From the NCBI GenBank assembly GCA_937996705.1, contig CALKUQ010000022.1, forward strand, positions 1-64,000: a DNA stretch of 64,000 nucleotides, read 5' to 3'. The stretch's first letter is position 1; each line of letters begins with the position of its first letter. The stretch comes from an uncultured Chlamydiae bacterium. Lineage in GTDB: Bacteria; Chlamydiota; Chlamydiia; Chlamydiales; 2-12-FULL-49-11. The notes under the pieces are model-generated. The model saw nothing but the letters and a program-made list of their open reading frames with translations. It did no database searches and was not told the DNA's origin. Below are positions 7,782-15,389 of the stretch, in pieces. The position numbers were made by a program, and so were the translations under genes.

Positions 7782-8876
7782 TTATACAAGCTCGGAGGCG
7801 ACAAGGTCGTAGAAGAGTTTTCCCTTTTCAGTGAGCCTATAGAGGTTTTGTGTCGAGGTTAGAAGATTTTGGTTTGTGAGCGAGGTGAGCGTTGTCAGGG
7901 TTGCTGGGGGGAGAGTAGGGAAGTCTAAAAGTGAGGCACCTTCCATGAGGCGAAGTCTGATGGCGAGGAGCTCGTGGATATTTTGGGGATAGGGGAGAGT
8001 TTCGGTAAAGTCGCAGGGGTCGGTATGGGCGATTATGGCGGAATGCCATTTTTTCAAGTGGGAGATGTTTTTAAATCTTGACCCATTGATGTAGCTGAAA
8101 GCGGAAGGGCCGAGCCCGATAAAGGGTCTCCCAATCCAGTAGCCTGTGTTGTGGAGTGATTGCTTCTCATTCCTGCAAAAGGCGGAAATTTCATATCGGT
8201 GAAGACCATTTTTTTCGCAGGTTTGTACTGCGTATTCGAGCATTTTAAGACTTTCTTCATCATTTGGAGTATGAGGGGATAGCTCTTTTTGCTTTTTGTA
8301 ATAGAGTGATCCCTCTTCAAAGATGAGATTGTAAATAGAGAGGTGGGAAATAGGGAGAAGCATGGCTCTATCAACAGTCGCTTTCCAGCTAGAGAAGGTT
8401 TGATGGGGTAGATCGTACATGAGATCTATAGAAATATTGTCAAAACCAGCAGCATGGGCGATTTCAATTGCATCAATTGCTTTTTTTGCGGAGTGCATTC
8501 TATCAATTGTTTTAAGACTTGAGTCGTCAAGAGATTGGACACCAATACTCAACCTGTTAATTCCTAAAGAGAGGTATCCCTTCATTTTTTCTGGGGTCAC
8601 ATCATCGGGATTTGCTTCGATGGTCACTTCTTTAGGAGAAAATTCTTTGAATAAGTCTAAAATTTCAGAAACTTCTGAAAGGGAAAGGAGGGAGGGCGTT
8701 CCCCCACCTAAGTAAATTGACGTAACTTGATTTAGAATCGTTTTTTTTGACTCCCACTCCTGCTTAATTCCCTCTAGATATAATCTTTGATCTTGGAGGG
8801 GTTGTACAAAAAAGTGGCAATAAGGACACTTTTTTGCACAAAAGGGGATGTGGACGTATATGCTACCAGTCGTCAT
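7782..8876 (-). CDS. hemW: Radical SAM HemW (HemN-like, heme chaperone/coproporphyrinogen oxidase-like)
   Basis: This radical-SAM protein is of the HemW type, annotated as hemN (CT052) in Chlamydia. The [4Fe-4S] motif CxxxCxxC is at Cys13, Cys17 and Cys20 (CAKKCPYC). GGGTPSLLS and EANPDD follow in the order typical of the family. The frame is open further upstream, but the ATG at 8874–8876 gives the standard N-terminus (MTTGSIYVHIPF) and overlaps the 3' end of the preceding gene by 14 bases. The last ~250 bases are C-rich on the coding strand. HemW is thought to insert heme rather than oxidise coproporphyrinogen; the sequence cannot separate these roles. Confidence 0.9.
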   Translation of the reverse strand: MTTGSIYVHIPFCAKKCPYCHFFVQPLQDQRLYLEGIKQEWESKKTILNQVTSIYLGGGTPSLLSLSEVSEILDLFKEFSPKEVTIEANPDDVTPEKMKGYLSLGINRLSIGVQSLDDSSLKTIDRMHSAKKAIDAIEIAHAAGFDNISIDLMYDLPHQTFSSWKATVDRAMLLPISHLSIYNLIFEEGSLYYKKQKELSPHTPNDEESLKMLEYAVQTCEKNGLHRYEISAFCRNEKQSLHNTGYWIGRPFIGLGPSAFSYINGSRFKNISHLKKWHSAIIAHTDPCDFTETLPYPQNIHELLAIRLRLMEGASLLDFPTLPPATLTTLTSLTNQNLLTSTQNLYRLTEKGKLFYDLVASELV

Positions 8877-9324
8877 GATCCGGATCTTGGATTTCCGTCG
8901 ACCTGCGCCAGCGGTTTCTTTCAGAGTAAGGATCTTCGTCAGTTTCATGTTCTTGGGAGGAGGAGGATTGCTTCTCTTCACCAGCCATTTCTATGTCAAA
9001 AAGGGAGGTGTGATCCACTTCCATTGTTGTGCTCTCTACTTCAAATTCTACCTCTGATACATCTGCATCTGTTTCAATGTCAGGCATGGACTGATGTTCA
9101 TAGAGTTGTTTCTGATTTGATTTTTTTGGCATAGTATAATCTTCAACTTCACCACTCTCTTTGAGAAAAATCAATCTCTGTCTTTCCTCATCCATTTTAG
9201 CTTTGATTGCTTGGATTTCAAGTTTGTGTTTTTCAAGATCTTTTTTAGGCACAAGACCTAGGTCTAGCCACTTTTCCAAATCCTTAAGTTCACTCTCTAA
9301 TTTTTTTAGTCTTTCACTTTTCAT
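8863..9324 (-). CDS. CT053-like conserved chlamydial hypothetical protein
   Basis: The 153-residue soluble protein has an N-terminal Lys/Leu/Glu-rich coiled-coil (residues about 1–55) and an acidic tail rich in Glu, Asp and Ser. Its position between hemW and sucA matches CT053 in Chlamydia trachomatis, so I call it by synteny; the sequence itself carries no functional motif. The DPDHDD tail ends just inside hemW (14-base overlap), so translation of the two is probably coupled. The 162-base gap to sucA holds the divergent promoters. Confidence 0.65.
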   Translation of the reverse strand: MKSERLKKLESELKDLEKWLDLGLVPKKDLEKHKLEIQAIKAKMDEERQRLIFLKESGEVEDYTMPKKSNQKQLYEHQSMPDIETDADVSEVEFEVESTTMEVDHTSLFDIEMAGEEKQSSSSQEHETDEDPYSERNRWRRSTEIQDPDHDDW

Positions 9325-9486
9325 AAAGGTTACCCACCGAAAATTTACGATACTTTCGCTGTTTTGTACTTTGATTGCGAATTAAATTAAATATTTTTCT
9401 ACAAATAGTACAAAATTTTACTCTAAATCTCCATTTCCGCGCAAGGATCATCTTGATAAGAATGAGGTTGTATGTAGGATGAGGGT

Positions 9487-10800
9487 ATGGCAAAAGTGTC
9501 AGGATCAGCGATTAACTTTGGAAATCAGAGCTTTGTACTACAGCAGCTTGAGATTTATTTGAAAAATCCAGAAGAGCTGGACCCTGAATGGTCTGCATTT
9601 TTCAAAGGAATGGAGTTTGCAAGCAGTTCTTCTTCAGGTATTTCTGATTTAAGTGAGATTTTTAAAAAAGAGGGGCACTTAGTCGCTACAGTCAATCCTA
9701 TGAAAGAGCCTTCCAGGGACCTTTCGAGGTTTCAAGGGGACGGAGAGTTACAAAAAATTTATTGTGGCAACACCTCCTACGAATGTTATAATATTGAAAA
9801 TAAAAGCCTTGAAAATTGGTTTCATCAAGAGGTGCAGAAGGGAAAAGGAGAGTTTACAAGTGAACAATGGGAAGGGGTTGTAAAAGAATTTTTTAAGGCT
9901 AAATATTTAGAAGAATTTTTGCAGAAAAATTTTTTAGGGGCCAAAAGATTTTCCCTTGAGGGGGGGGAGAGCTTTATGCCTATGATGCACGCTCTTTTTG
10001 AATGTGCAGCTAACGCGGGATATCAGACGGGGGTTATTGGGATGGCCCACCGGGGTAGATTAAACGTCTTATGCAATCTCTTGAAAAAACCGTACTCAAA
10101 ACTATTTAAGGAGTTTAATACCAAGGTAATCCCCGATGATTTGGTCGGTTTAGGGGATGTGAAATACCATAAGGGGTACACTTCCCTGTTTCATGCAAAG
10201 GGGGGGGAAACGATCGAATTAAGTCTATTATCAAACCCAAGTCACTTAGAGTCAATAGATCCAGTGGTTTTAGGATATGCAAAGGGATTGCCGGGAAAAA
10301 CACTTCCTGTGATGATTCACGGAGATGCTTCAGTTGCTGGGCAGGGCGTGGTTTACGAGACTCTTCAGTGTTCTAATTTAAAAGGGTACTCGGTGGGGGG
10401 AACCCTCCACATCGTAATCAACAATCAAGTCGGATTTACAGCAGAGCCAGAAGAGTCTAGGTCAACTAGGTATTGCACAGACATTGCAAAGGGATTTGGG
10501 ATTCCGGTCATCCATGTAAATGCAGAGGATGCTCCCGCGTGTGTAAGGGCTGTAGAGCTAGCCTTTGAAGTAAGAGATCGTTTTGCAAGTGATGTTTTTA
10601 TTGATCTGAACTGTATGAGAGTTTACGGCCATAACGAGGCTGATGAACCCAGATTTACCAATCCCCTCCTCTATAAAAAAATTGCTGAAAGGGGAGATCT
10701 CTACGAAAAGCTGAAAAATGAGAGTAGACTTGATCCTGGATGGATTACATCTATGGAGAATGCATTTAAAGCAGAATTAGAAAAGGATCAAGGAACGTGA
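9487..10800 (+). CDS. sucA: 2-oxoglutarate dehydrogenase E1, N-terminal (TPP-binding) half
   Basis: SucA decarboxylates 2-oxoglutarate in the TCA cycle using thiamine diphosphate. This 437-residue frame contains the E1o N-terminal tail (residues 8–45), the active-site region GMAHRGRLNVL, SLLSNPSHLESIDPVV, and the TPP/Mg motif in HGDASVAGQGVVYETLQ with VINNQVGFT. It ends where single-chain E1o would continue into the transketolase pyrimidine domain. That domain is encoded by the next frame, which overlaps it by four bases (GTGA). E1o is normally one ~900-residue chain, so this is either a true fission or a frameshift. The order and tight coupling favour fission. The ATG at 9487 has a GAGGG ribosome site. 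Confidence 0.9.
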   Translation: MAKVSGSAINFGNQSFVLQQLEIYLKNPEELDPEWSAFFKGMEFASSSSSGISDLSEIFKKEGHLVATVNPMKEPSRDLSRFQGDGELQKIYCGNTSYECYNIENKSLENWFHQEVQKGKGEFTSEQWEGVVKEFFKAKYLEEFLQKNFLGAKRFSLEGGESFMPMMHALFECAANAGYQTGVIGMAHRGRLNVLCNLLKKPYSKLFKEFNTKVIPDDLVGLGDVKYHKGYTSLFHAKGGETIELSLLSNPSHLESIDPVVLGYAKGLPGKTLPVMIHGDASVAGQGVVYETLQCSNLKGYSVGGTLHIVINNQVGFTAEPEESRSTRYCTDIAKGFGIPVIHVNAEDAPACVRAVELAFEVRDRFASDVFIDLNCMRVYGHNEADEPRFTNPLLYKKIAERGDLYEKLKNESRLDPGWITSMENAFKAELEKDQGT

Positions 10801-11906
10801 AATTAGAATTGCTTAAAAATTATATAGAGAGGTTAACAACGATTCCTGAAGGGTTTGAAGCTCACCCTAAGATAGAAAAGCTTTTTTTAGATAGGCTCCA
10901 ATCTATTGATAGTAGAGTGGATTGGGCAGCTGCGGAGCTTCTGGCATACGCCTCCCTCTTAGATCAAAAAATCCCGGTTCGGATTTCAGGTCAAGATAGC
11001 AAAAGGGGGACTTTTTCCCATAGACATGCAGTCCTGTTCCATCAAAACAAAGAGGAGACTTACACCCCTCTGGAGCATATCTCGGAGAGTCAGGCCCCTT
11101 TCCAAATTTATAATTCCCCCCTTTCTGAGTACGCAGTGATGGGGTTTGAATTTGGGTATAGTTTAGCAAATCCTAGAGCTCTAGTTATTTGGGAGGGGCA
11201 ATTTGGAGATTTTGCCAATGGCGCTCAAATTATTATAGATCAGTATTTGGCTGGATCAGAGACCAAGTGGGGGGTTAGATCAGGGCTTACCCTTTTTTTG
11301 CCGCATGGTCACGAGGGGATGGGACCAGAACACACCTCTTGTAGGATCGAGAGATTTTTGGAGCTTTCAGGCGAGGATAATTGGCGTGTGGTCTACCCCT
11401 CCTCTCCTGCGCAATTTTTTCATCTACTTAGGGATCAAGCGCTCTCTTTAAACAAAAAACCCCTTATCATTCCCACTCCTAAAAGTATGCTCCGTCTTTC
11501 CGATTCATTTTCTAATTTAAACGAATTGGCAAGTGGAGAATTCCAGAAAGTTATTGAGGACCGAGAGGTTTCCAGATCTGCAAAAAGGCTTGTTTTCTCT
11601 ACGGGGAAATTTTATTACGATTTGAAAAAAGGGAGGGGGGATAAAGATGTAGCTCTGATACGAATAGAGCAGCTATATCCCTTCCCTAAATCCGAAATTG
11701 ACGCTTGTATAAACAGTTATCCAAATGCGGAAACGATCATTTGGGCTCAGGAAGAGCCAAAAAACCAAGGTGCATGGAGGTATTTCCAAGACCAAGGAAT
11801 CCAGTTTGAGTATGTGGGGAGGGATCAGATCTCGATCCCAGATACAGGGGCTTTAGCTCTATTTCACAAACAGCAAGAGGAAATTATCAAAAAGGCTTTA
11901 GGATGA
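10797..11906 (+). CDS. sucA: 2-oxoglutarate dehydrogenase E1, C-terminal (pyrimidine/C-domain) half
   Basis: The 369-residue frame matches the second half of E1o: VRISGQDSKRGTFSHRHAV, WEGQFGDFANGAQIIIDQY, LPHGHEGMGPEHTSCRIERFL and VVYPSSPAQFFHLLRDQAL. These belong to the transketolase-like pyrimidine domain and C-terminal domain. It starts with GTG in a GTGA overlap with the N-terminal half and ends in an ATGA overlap with sucB, so all three frames form one coupled unit. About 40 residues of the inter-domain linker found in E. coli SucA appear to be missing. The two halves together (806 residues) could work as an alpha/beta pair, as in branched-chain E1. This is inference. Confidence 0.85.
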   Translation: MKLELLKNYIERLTTIPEGFEAHPKIEKLFLDRLQSIDSRVDWAAAELLAYASLLDQKIPVRISGQDSKRGTFSHRHAVLFHQNKEETYTPLEHISESQAPFQIYNSPLSEYAVMGFEFGYSLANPRALVIWEGQFGDFANGAQIIIDQYLAGSETKWGVRSGLTLFLPHGHEGMGPEHTSCRIERFLELSGEDNWRVVYPSSPAQFFHLLRDQALSLNKKPLIIPTPKSMLRLSDSFSNLNELASGEFQKVIEDREVSRSAKRLVFSTGKFYYDLKKGRGDKDVALIRIEQLYPFPKSEIDACINSYPNAETIIWAQEEPKNQGAWRYFQDQGIQFEYVGRDQISIPDTGALALFHKQQEEIIKKALG

Positions 11907-12991
11907 AAGAGGTAGTTGTTCCATCGGTGGGAGAATCGATCACAGAGGTCACTTTTTCCAAACAGATTATAAAAGAGGGGGAGTACGCAGAAAAAGATGC
12001 CCCTATTTTTGAGCTAGAATCTGATAAGGCCTCTGTAGAAGTGACAGCGCCGATGGCAGGCATTGTCCATTACACAGCAAAAATCGGAGAGACCTTAAAA
12101 ATTGGGGCAAAAGTTTGCGCGCTTGAAGAGGGGAAGGCTCCTGCCCCGTCTGTTTCAAAAGAAGTCGTAGCAGCCGCCCCTCCAGTGTTACAAACGAAGG
12201 GGATTAAGATGAGTCCCGATCAATTTCTTCAGGAGCTAAGAGAGGAACCTAAACCAGTAATAGTAGAAAAAGAGGTTGCAAAAGCACAGGCTGAAGATCA
12301 AAGACGAGAGCCTCTGTCAAAACTAAGAAAGGTGATTGCAAAAAGGCTTGTCGAAGTTAAAAACCAGACAGCGATGCTCACGACCTTTAATGAGGTAGAT
12401 CTATTTGAAATCGTCGCCATTCGAAATAGAGAAAAAGAGCCGTTTTTAAAGCAACATGGGATAAAACTTACCTATTTACCTTTTTTTATAAAGGCTGCGA
12501 TTGTCGCCTTAAAAGAGTTCCCTGCTATTAATGCTTTCATCAACGAAGACGACATCGTTTACAATACAAATAGTCATATTGGGATTGCTGTAAGCACAGA
12601 TACAGGCCTTGTTGTCCCCGTTATTAAAAATGCAAATCAGATGACCTTTATCGAAATTGCAAAAGCTCTTCAAGACCTAGGTGCTAAAGCCAAAAACCGA
12701 AAACTCACCATCAGCGACATGTCTGGAGGCACCTTCACAATCACAAATGGGGGCGTTTTTGGCTCCATGCTCTCCACCCCCATCCTAAATCCCCCCCAAA
12801 GTGCAATCCTCGGAATGCACAATATAGTCGACAGGCCAATTGCCAAAAACGGCCAAGTGATCATTAGGCCCATCATGTATCTAGCCCTAAGCTACGATCA
12901 CCGCATCATTGACGGGAAAGAATCAGTCTCCTTCCTTGTCCGCATCAAAGAACTCCTCGAGGATCCCACTAAATTTCTCTTGTCTGAATAA
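11903..12991 (+). CDS. sucB: Dihydrolipoamide succinyltransferase (E2o)
   Basis: SucB transfers the succinyl group from lipoate to CoA. The 362-residue protein has one N-terminal lipoyl domain with Lys in ESDKASVEV (about residue 43), an Ala/Pro/Val-rich linker, and a catalytic domain (about 135–362) ending in the active-site motif DHRIIDG. I see no clear peripheral-subunit-binding domain between lipoyl and catalytic parts; the protein is short, as in Chlamydia (about 365 residues). No E3 gene follows, so lipoamide dehydrogenase must be elsewhere. The last ~320 bases switch to strongly C-rich codons on the coding strand. Confidence 0.93.
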   Translation: MKEVVVPSVGESITEVTFSKQIIKEGEYAEKDAPIFELESDKASVEVTAPMAGIVHYTAKIGETLKIGAKVCALEEGKAPAPSVSKEVVAAAPPVLQTKGIKMSPDQFLQELREEPKPVIVEKEVAKAQAEDQRREPLSKLRKVIAKRLVEVKNQTAMLTTFNEVDLFEIVAIRNREKEPFLKQHGIKLTYLPFFIKAAIVALKEFPAINAFINEDDIVYNTNSHIGIAVSTDTGLVVPVIKNANQMTFIEIAKALQDLGAKAKNRKLTISDMSGGTFTITNGGVFGSMLSTPILNPPQSAILGMHNIVDRPIAKNGQVIIRPIMYLALSYDHRIIDGKESVSFLVRIKELLEDPTKFLLSE

Positions 12992-12998
12992 CCAATTC

Positions 12999-13155
12999 TG
13001 GGCCTGTTAAAAAAATAAGAAAAAAACAAGTCAATCTCGCTTCGATGATCGCTTTGCTATTGTCGATCGCTCGGGTTCGGATACACAGTATGCTCTCACC
13101 TCTGGAGATCCTTCGGACTCGCGATCGACAATTCCTCTTTGCGATAATTGACCCA
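12999..13155. repeat. Intergenic palindromic repeat, copy 1
   Basis: Copy 1 opens with TGGGCCTGTT followed by an A-rich run and ATAAGAAAAAAC, then CAATCTCGCTTCGAT. It contains the long inverted pair ATTGTCGATCGC (about 13057–13068) with GCGATCGACAAT (about 13121–13132), and outer arms GTCAAT / ATTGAC. CTCGGGTTCGGAT sits in the loop. The same block order recurs in copy 2 about 220 bases on. No transposase is nearby. Confidence 0.6.
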
Positions 13156-13218
13156 TTGATTGCCTGTCCTAATGGACATGGCAAGATAAATAAAAGGTGG
13201 CATACTTCGTTGCAGATG

Positions 13219-13345
13219 TTGGGCCTGTTGAAAAAATAAGAAAAAACTGGTCTATCTCGCTTCGATAAATTGCATTTTGCTCGGGTTCGGATGCACAAGA
13301 CCACCGAGAGCGATGCGATTTATCAAAGGGAGAATAGACCAAGTT
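13219..13345. repeat. Intergenic palindromic repeat, copy 2
   Basis: Copy 2 repeats the TGGGCCTGTT–A-run–ATAAGAAAAAAC lead of copy 1 with one main substitution. TCTCGCTTCGAT and CTCGGGTTCGGAT follow at matching places. Its own arms differ: TGGTCTAT pairs with ATAGACCA, and TCGATAAAT with ATTTATCAA further in. Conserved structure with compensating changes suggests a repeat family maintained as a hairpin, for example a REP- or MITE-like element. Confidence 0.6.
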
Positions 13346-13430
13346 GTTATGAGACTATGTCTGTATGAATTGTTATTTAATTAGGAAACAGAGCCGTGTC
13401 AAGCTATTGATAATAAGTTTTTTGCTCGGT

Positions 13431-14258
13431 TTAGGGGAAGCCTGAGAGGGAGAGGGCGCCGCCTGAATGGATGACCAGGGAGTGGGGGTCCAAGAGGTGG
13501 GTTGCCTCTGTGTGGGTGAGCTCAAAAAAGAGTTTGCCGCTGTAGATGGGATCGAGAAAAAACCCCTCCTTGTTTGCAAACGAGTTGATGAAGGTTAGGA
13601 GGGTGTTGTTTACTGCTCCGAACGATTTATGATGGGAGAGTTTATGGAAGTAGACGGGCGTTTTGATTTCGTGAGAGGAGAGTTTAGATTGAAACTCATC
13701 TTCTGAGATTTTCATAGAAAAAACGTGTACCGGGAGGGGGCGATTGAGTTCAGAGAGTCCTAAAATTAGACCGAGTGCGCTCACCCCTGTTCCCGCATCT
13801 ATGATAACTTTTGAAAATTTTAGATCTAACTCCTTTTCATTTTCGAGAATGCTTTTCGCTAGAGTTTTTGCCCCTTCTAAGCACTCCGGCAAATCGCCCC
13901 CTTCTGGAATAATTCGATACTCTTTTGGGTAGTTGCCCCCATCCCATAAAATAGTTTCGGGAGAGGCGATACGGAGTAAATATTGAAGATTGCCCACTAT
14001 TTTTTCGGTATGAGCTCTCTTCAATACCAGTCGGTAATCGATCCCATTTTCGATTAAAAGTTGGACTGCGCCTAAGATGAAATTGGAGTAGGCGCTCCCG
14101 AAAAAAACGGCGCCTGCCTCTTTTTTTAAGGACTCGATCAAAGGGAGAAGTTTTCTTAACTTGGAACCGCTAATTCCAAAGCTAAGTTCGTCCTCACGCT
14201 TAACCCAGCCTGGAAGTTTTCTCAACTCATGAACTCTTGAATGTAATTCTCGCATCAT
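13431..14258 (-). CDS. PLP-dependent deaminase/desulfhydrase, ACC deaminase–D-cysteine desulfhydrase family
   Basis: This 275-residue fold-type II PLP enzyme resembles the 1-aminocyclopropane-1-carboxylate deaminase/D-cysteine desulfhydrase family. The PLP lysine lies in FGISGSKLRKL (family G-N-K-x-R-K), followed by FFGSAYSNF and the phosphate-binding stretch DAGTGVSALGL. Glu in IPEGGD is also family-like. It is about 50 residues shorter than typical members. Family reactions release ammonia and an oxoacid from small amino acids; the substrate here is not known. Two in-frame ATGs (14256–14258 and 14253–14255) are both usable. It diverges from the secreted glycosidase-like gene. Confidence 0.7.
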   Translation of the reverse strand: MMRELHSRVHELRKLPGWVKREDELSFGISGSKLRKLLPLIESLKKEAGAVFFGSAYSNFILGAVQLLIENGIDYRLVLKRAHTEKIVGNLQYLLRIASPETILWDGGNYPKEYRIIPEGGDLPECLEGAKTLAKSILENEKELDLKFSKVIIDAGTGVSALGLILGLSELNRPLPVHVFSMKISEDEFQSKLSSHEIKTPVYFHKLSHHKSFGAVNNTLLTFINSFANKEGFFLDPIYSGKLFFELTHTEATHLLDPHSLVIHSGGALSLSGFP

Positions 14259-14286
14259 TCATATAGTATAAAATAAGTGAGGTCTT

Positions 14287-15318
14287 ATGAAAACAAATTT
14301 TCGCTCTGTATTTTTTAGTTTGCTCCTTTCAGCGAAATTAATTTCTTCTGGGCAGACTCCCCCGATAGATGTCGATGCGACTATTGCAGAGTTTATTTTA
14401 GAAGAGAAGCAGATTCTTGTCCCCGGCTATCCAGATGCATTTAATCCCTCTATCATTCGATGGGACGATGGGAGGCTACTTATGTCTTTTAGAACAAGAG
14501 ACCCTGGAACAAATACGGCTAATTTAGTAGGATTTGTTTTTCTAAATGAGGATTACTCTCCTGTAGGGAAAGCAACCCTATTGACTATAGAGGGGGATTT
14601 TCCTTTAAAGCTATCGAAAGCTCAGGGGTTAAAGCTTTTTAAAAACCGAAATATTCACATGATTGCATACAATAATATATTAGACACGGAGGATTTAGAG
14701 ACAAGGCGGATGATAGTCGCCCACTTATATTATAACAAAGGGCGATTTTCGATAAAAAATCCTGAATATATCACCTCTTTTGAGGGCGATCCAAAACACT
14801 GGAGAGAGAAAAATTGGTCCCCTTTTGATTACAAAGGTAATATCCACTTTTCTTACACGGTGAGTCCTCACAGAGTGTTTCAACTTCCTCGAACCTCTAA
14901 CGCATGCAAAACCGTAGCTTTAACCAATCCAGAAATTAAATGGGATTGGGGTGAGATCCATGGTGGAACGCCAGCGATTCAAGACGGAGAACACTTCATA
15001 GGTTTTTTTCACTCGTGGAAGGATCTTAGAAGTATCCAATCCGCAAATCAAAAAATTGCCCATTTTTTTATCGGAGCATACCTCTTTGATGCAAGGAAAT
15101 CATTTCCTGTTACCCATATCAGTCCAGAACCTATAGTGGGTAAAACCTTTTACCATGCTCCAGATTATCCAACTTGGAAGCCTGTTAAAGTTGTCTATCC
15201 TGGAGGCTTTATTTTGGAAAAAAATTATATTTGGCTAGTTTATGGAAGGCAAGATCACGAATGCTGGGTAGCTAAAATTGACAAAGACGCTCTTATCAAT
15301 AGTTTGGTTTCGCTTTAA
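14287..15318 (+). CDS. Secreted beta-propeller glycosidase-like protein (GH43/GH130-like)
   Basis: The 343-residue protein starts with a Sec signal peptide (about 1–22, ending SSGQT). Repeated blade-like motifs typical of five-bladed propeller glycosidases follow: AFNPSIIRWDDGRLLMSFR, EKNWSPFDYKG, HGGTPAIQDGEHFIGFFHS and VVYPGGFILEKNYIWLVYG. The NPS…KNWSPF…HGGTP order is like GH130 mannoside phosphorylases and related beta-mannosyl enzymes. I cannot assign a catalytic acid with certainty. Export across the inner membrane is likely. It is followed after 71 bases by the autotransporter gene, so the pair may share a surface or periplasmic role. Confidence 0.6.
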   Translation: MKTNFRSVFFSLLLSAKLISSGQTPPIDVDATIAEFILEEKQILVPGYPDAFNPSIIRWDDGRLLMSFRTRDPGTNTANLVGFVFLNEDYSPVGKATLLTIEGDFPLKLSKAQGLKLFKNRNIHMIAYNNILDTEDLETRRMIVAHLYYNKGRFSIKNPEYITSFEGDPKHWREKNWSPFDYKGNIHFSYTVSPHRVFQLPRTSNACKTVALTNPEIKWDWGEIHGGTPAIQDGEHFIGFFHSWKDLRSIQSANQKIAHFFIGAYLFDARKSFPVTHISPEPIVGKTFYHAPDYPTWKPVKVVYPGGFILEKNYIWLVYGRQDHECWVAKIDKDALINSLVSL

Positions 15319-15389
15319 ACCAGATCAATACTTGCTTTAATATTTTTTTCCGTATATGTAAAAAAAATAGGAAAAGGGGATTCTTAAGT

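Larger units (their letters stand above)
12992..13430. other. Gene-free stretch holding a hairpin-repeat cluster
   Basis: This 439-base stretch between sucB and the convergent PLP-enzyme gene has no convincing reading frame. It holds two related copies of a palindromic repeat (listed separately) and a spacer of about 60 bases. Short frames in it are products of the repeats. Confidence 0.6.

Noticed and set aside
8877..8981. 35-residue N-terminal extension of hemW
   Set aside because: Low-complexity Pro/Lys sequence outside the family start, lying within the CT053-like gene.
13045..13304. Small open frames on both strands after sucB
   Set aside because: They are by-products of the palindromic repeats; composition and overlap argue against coding.
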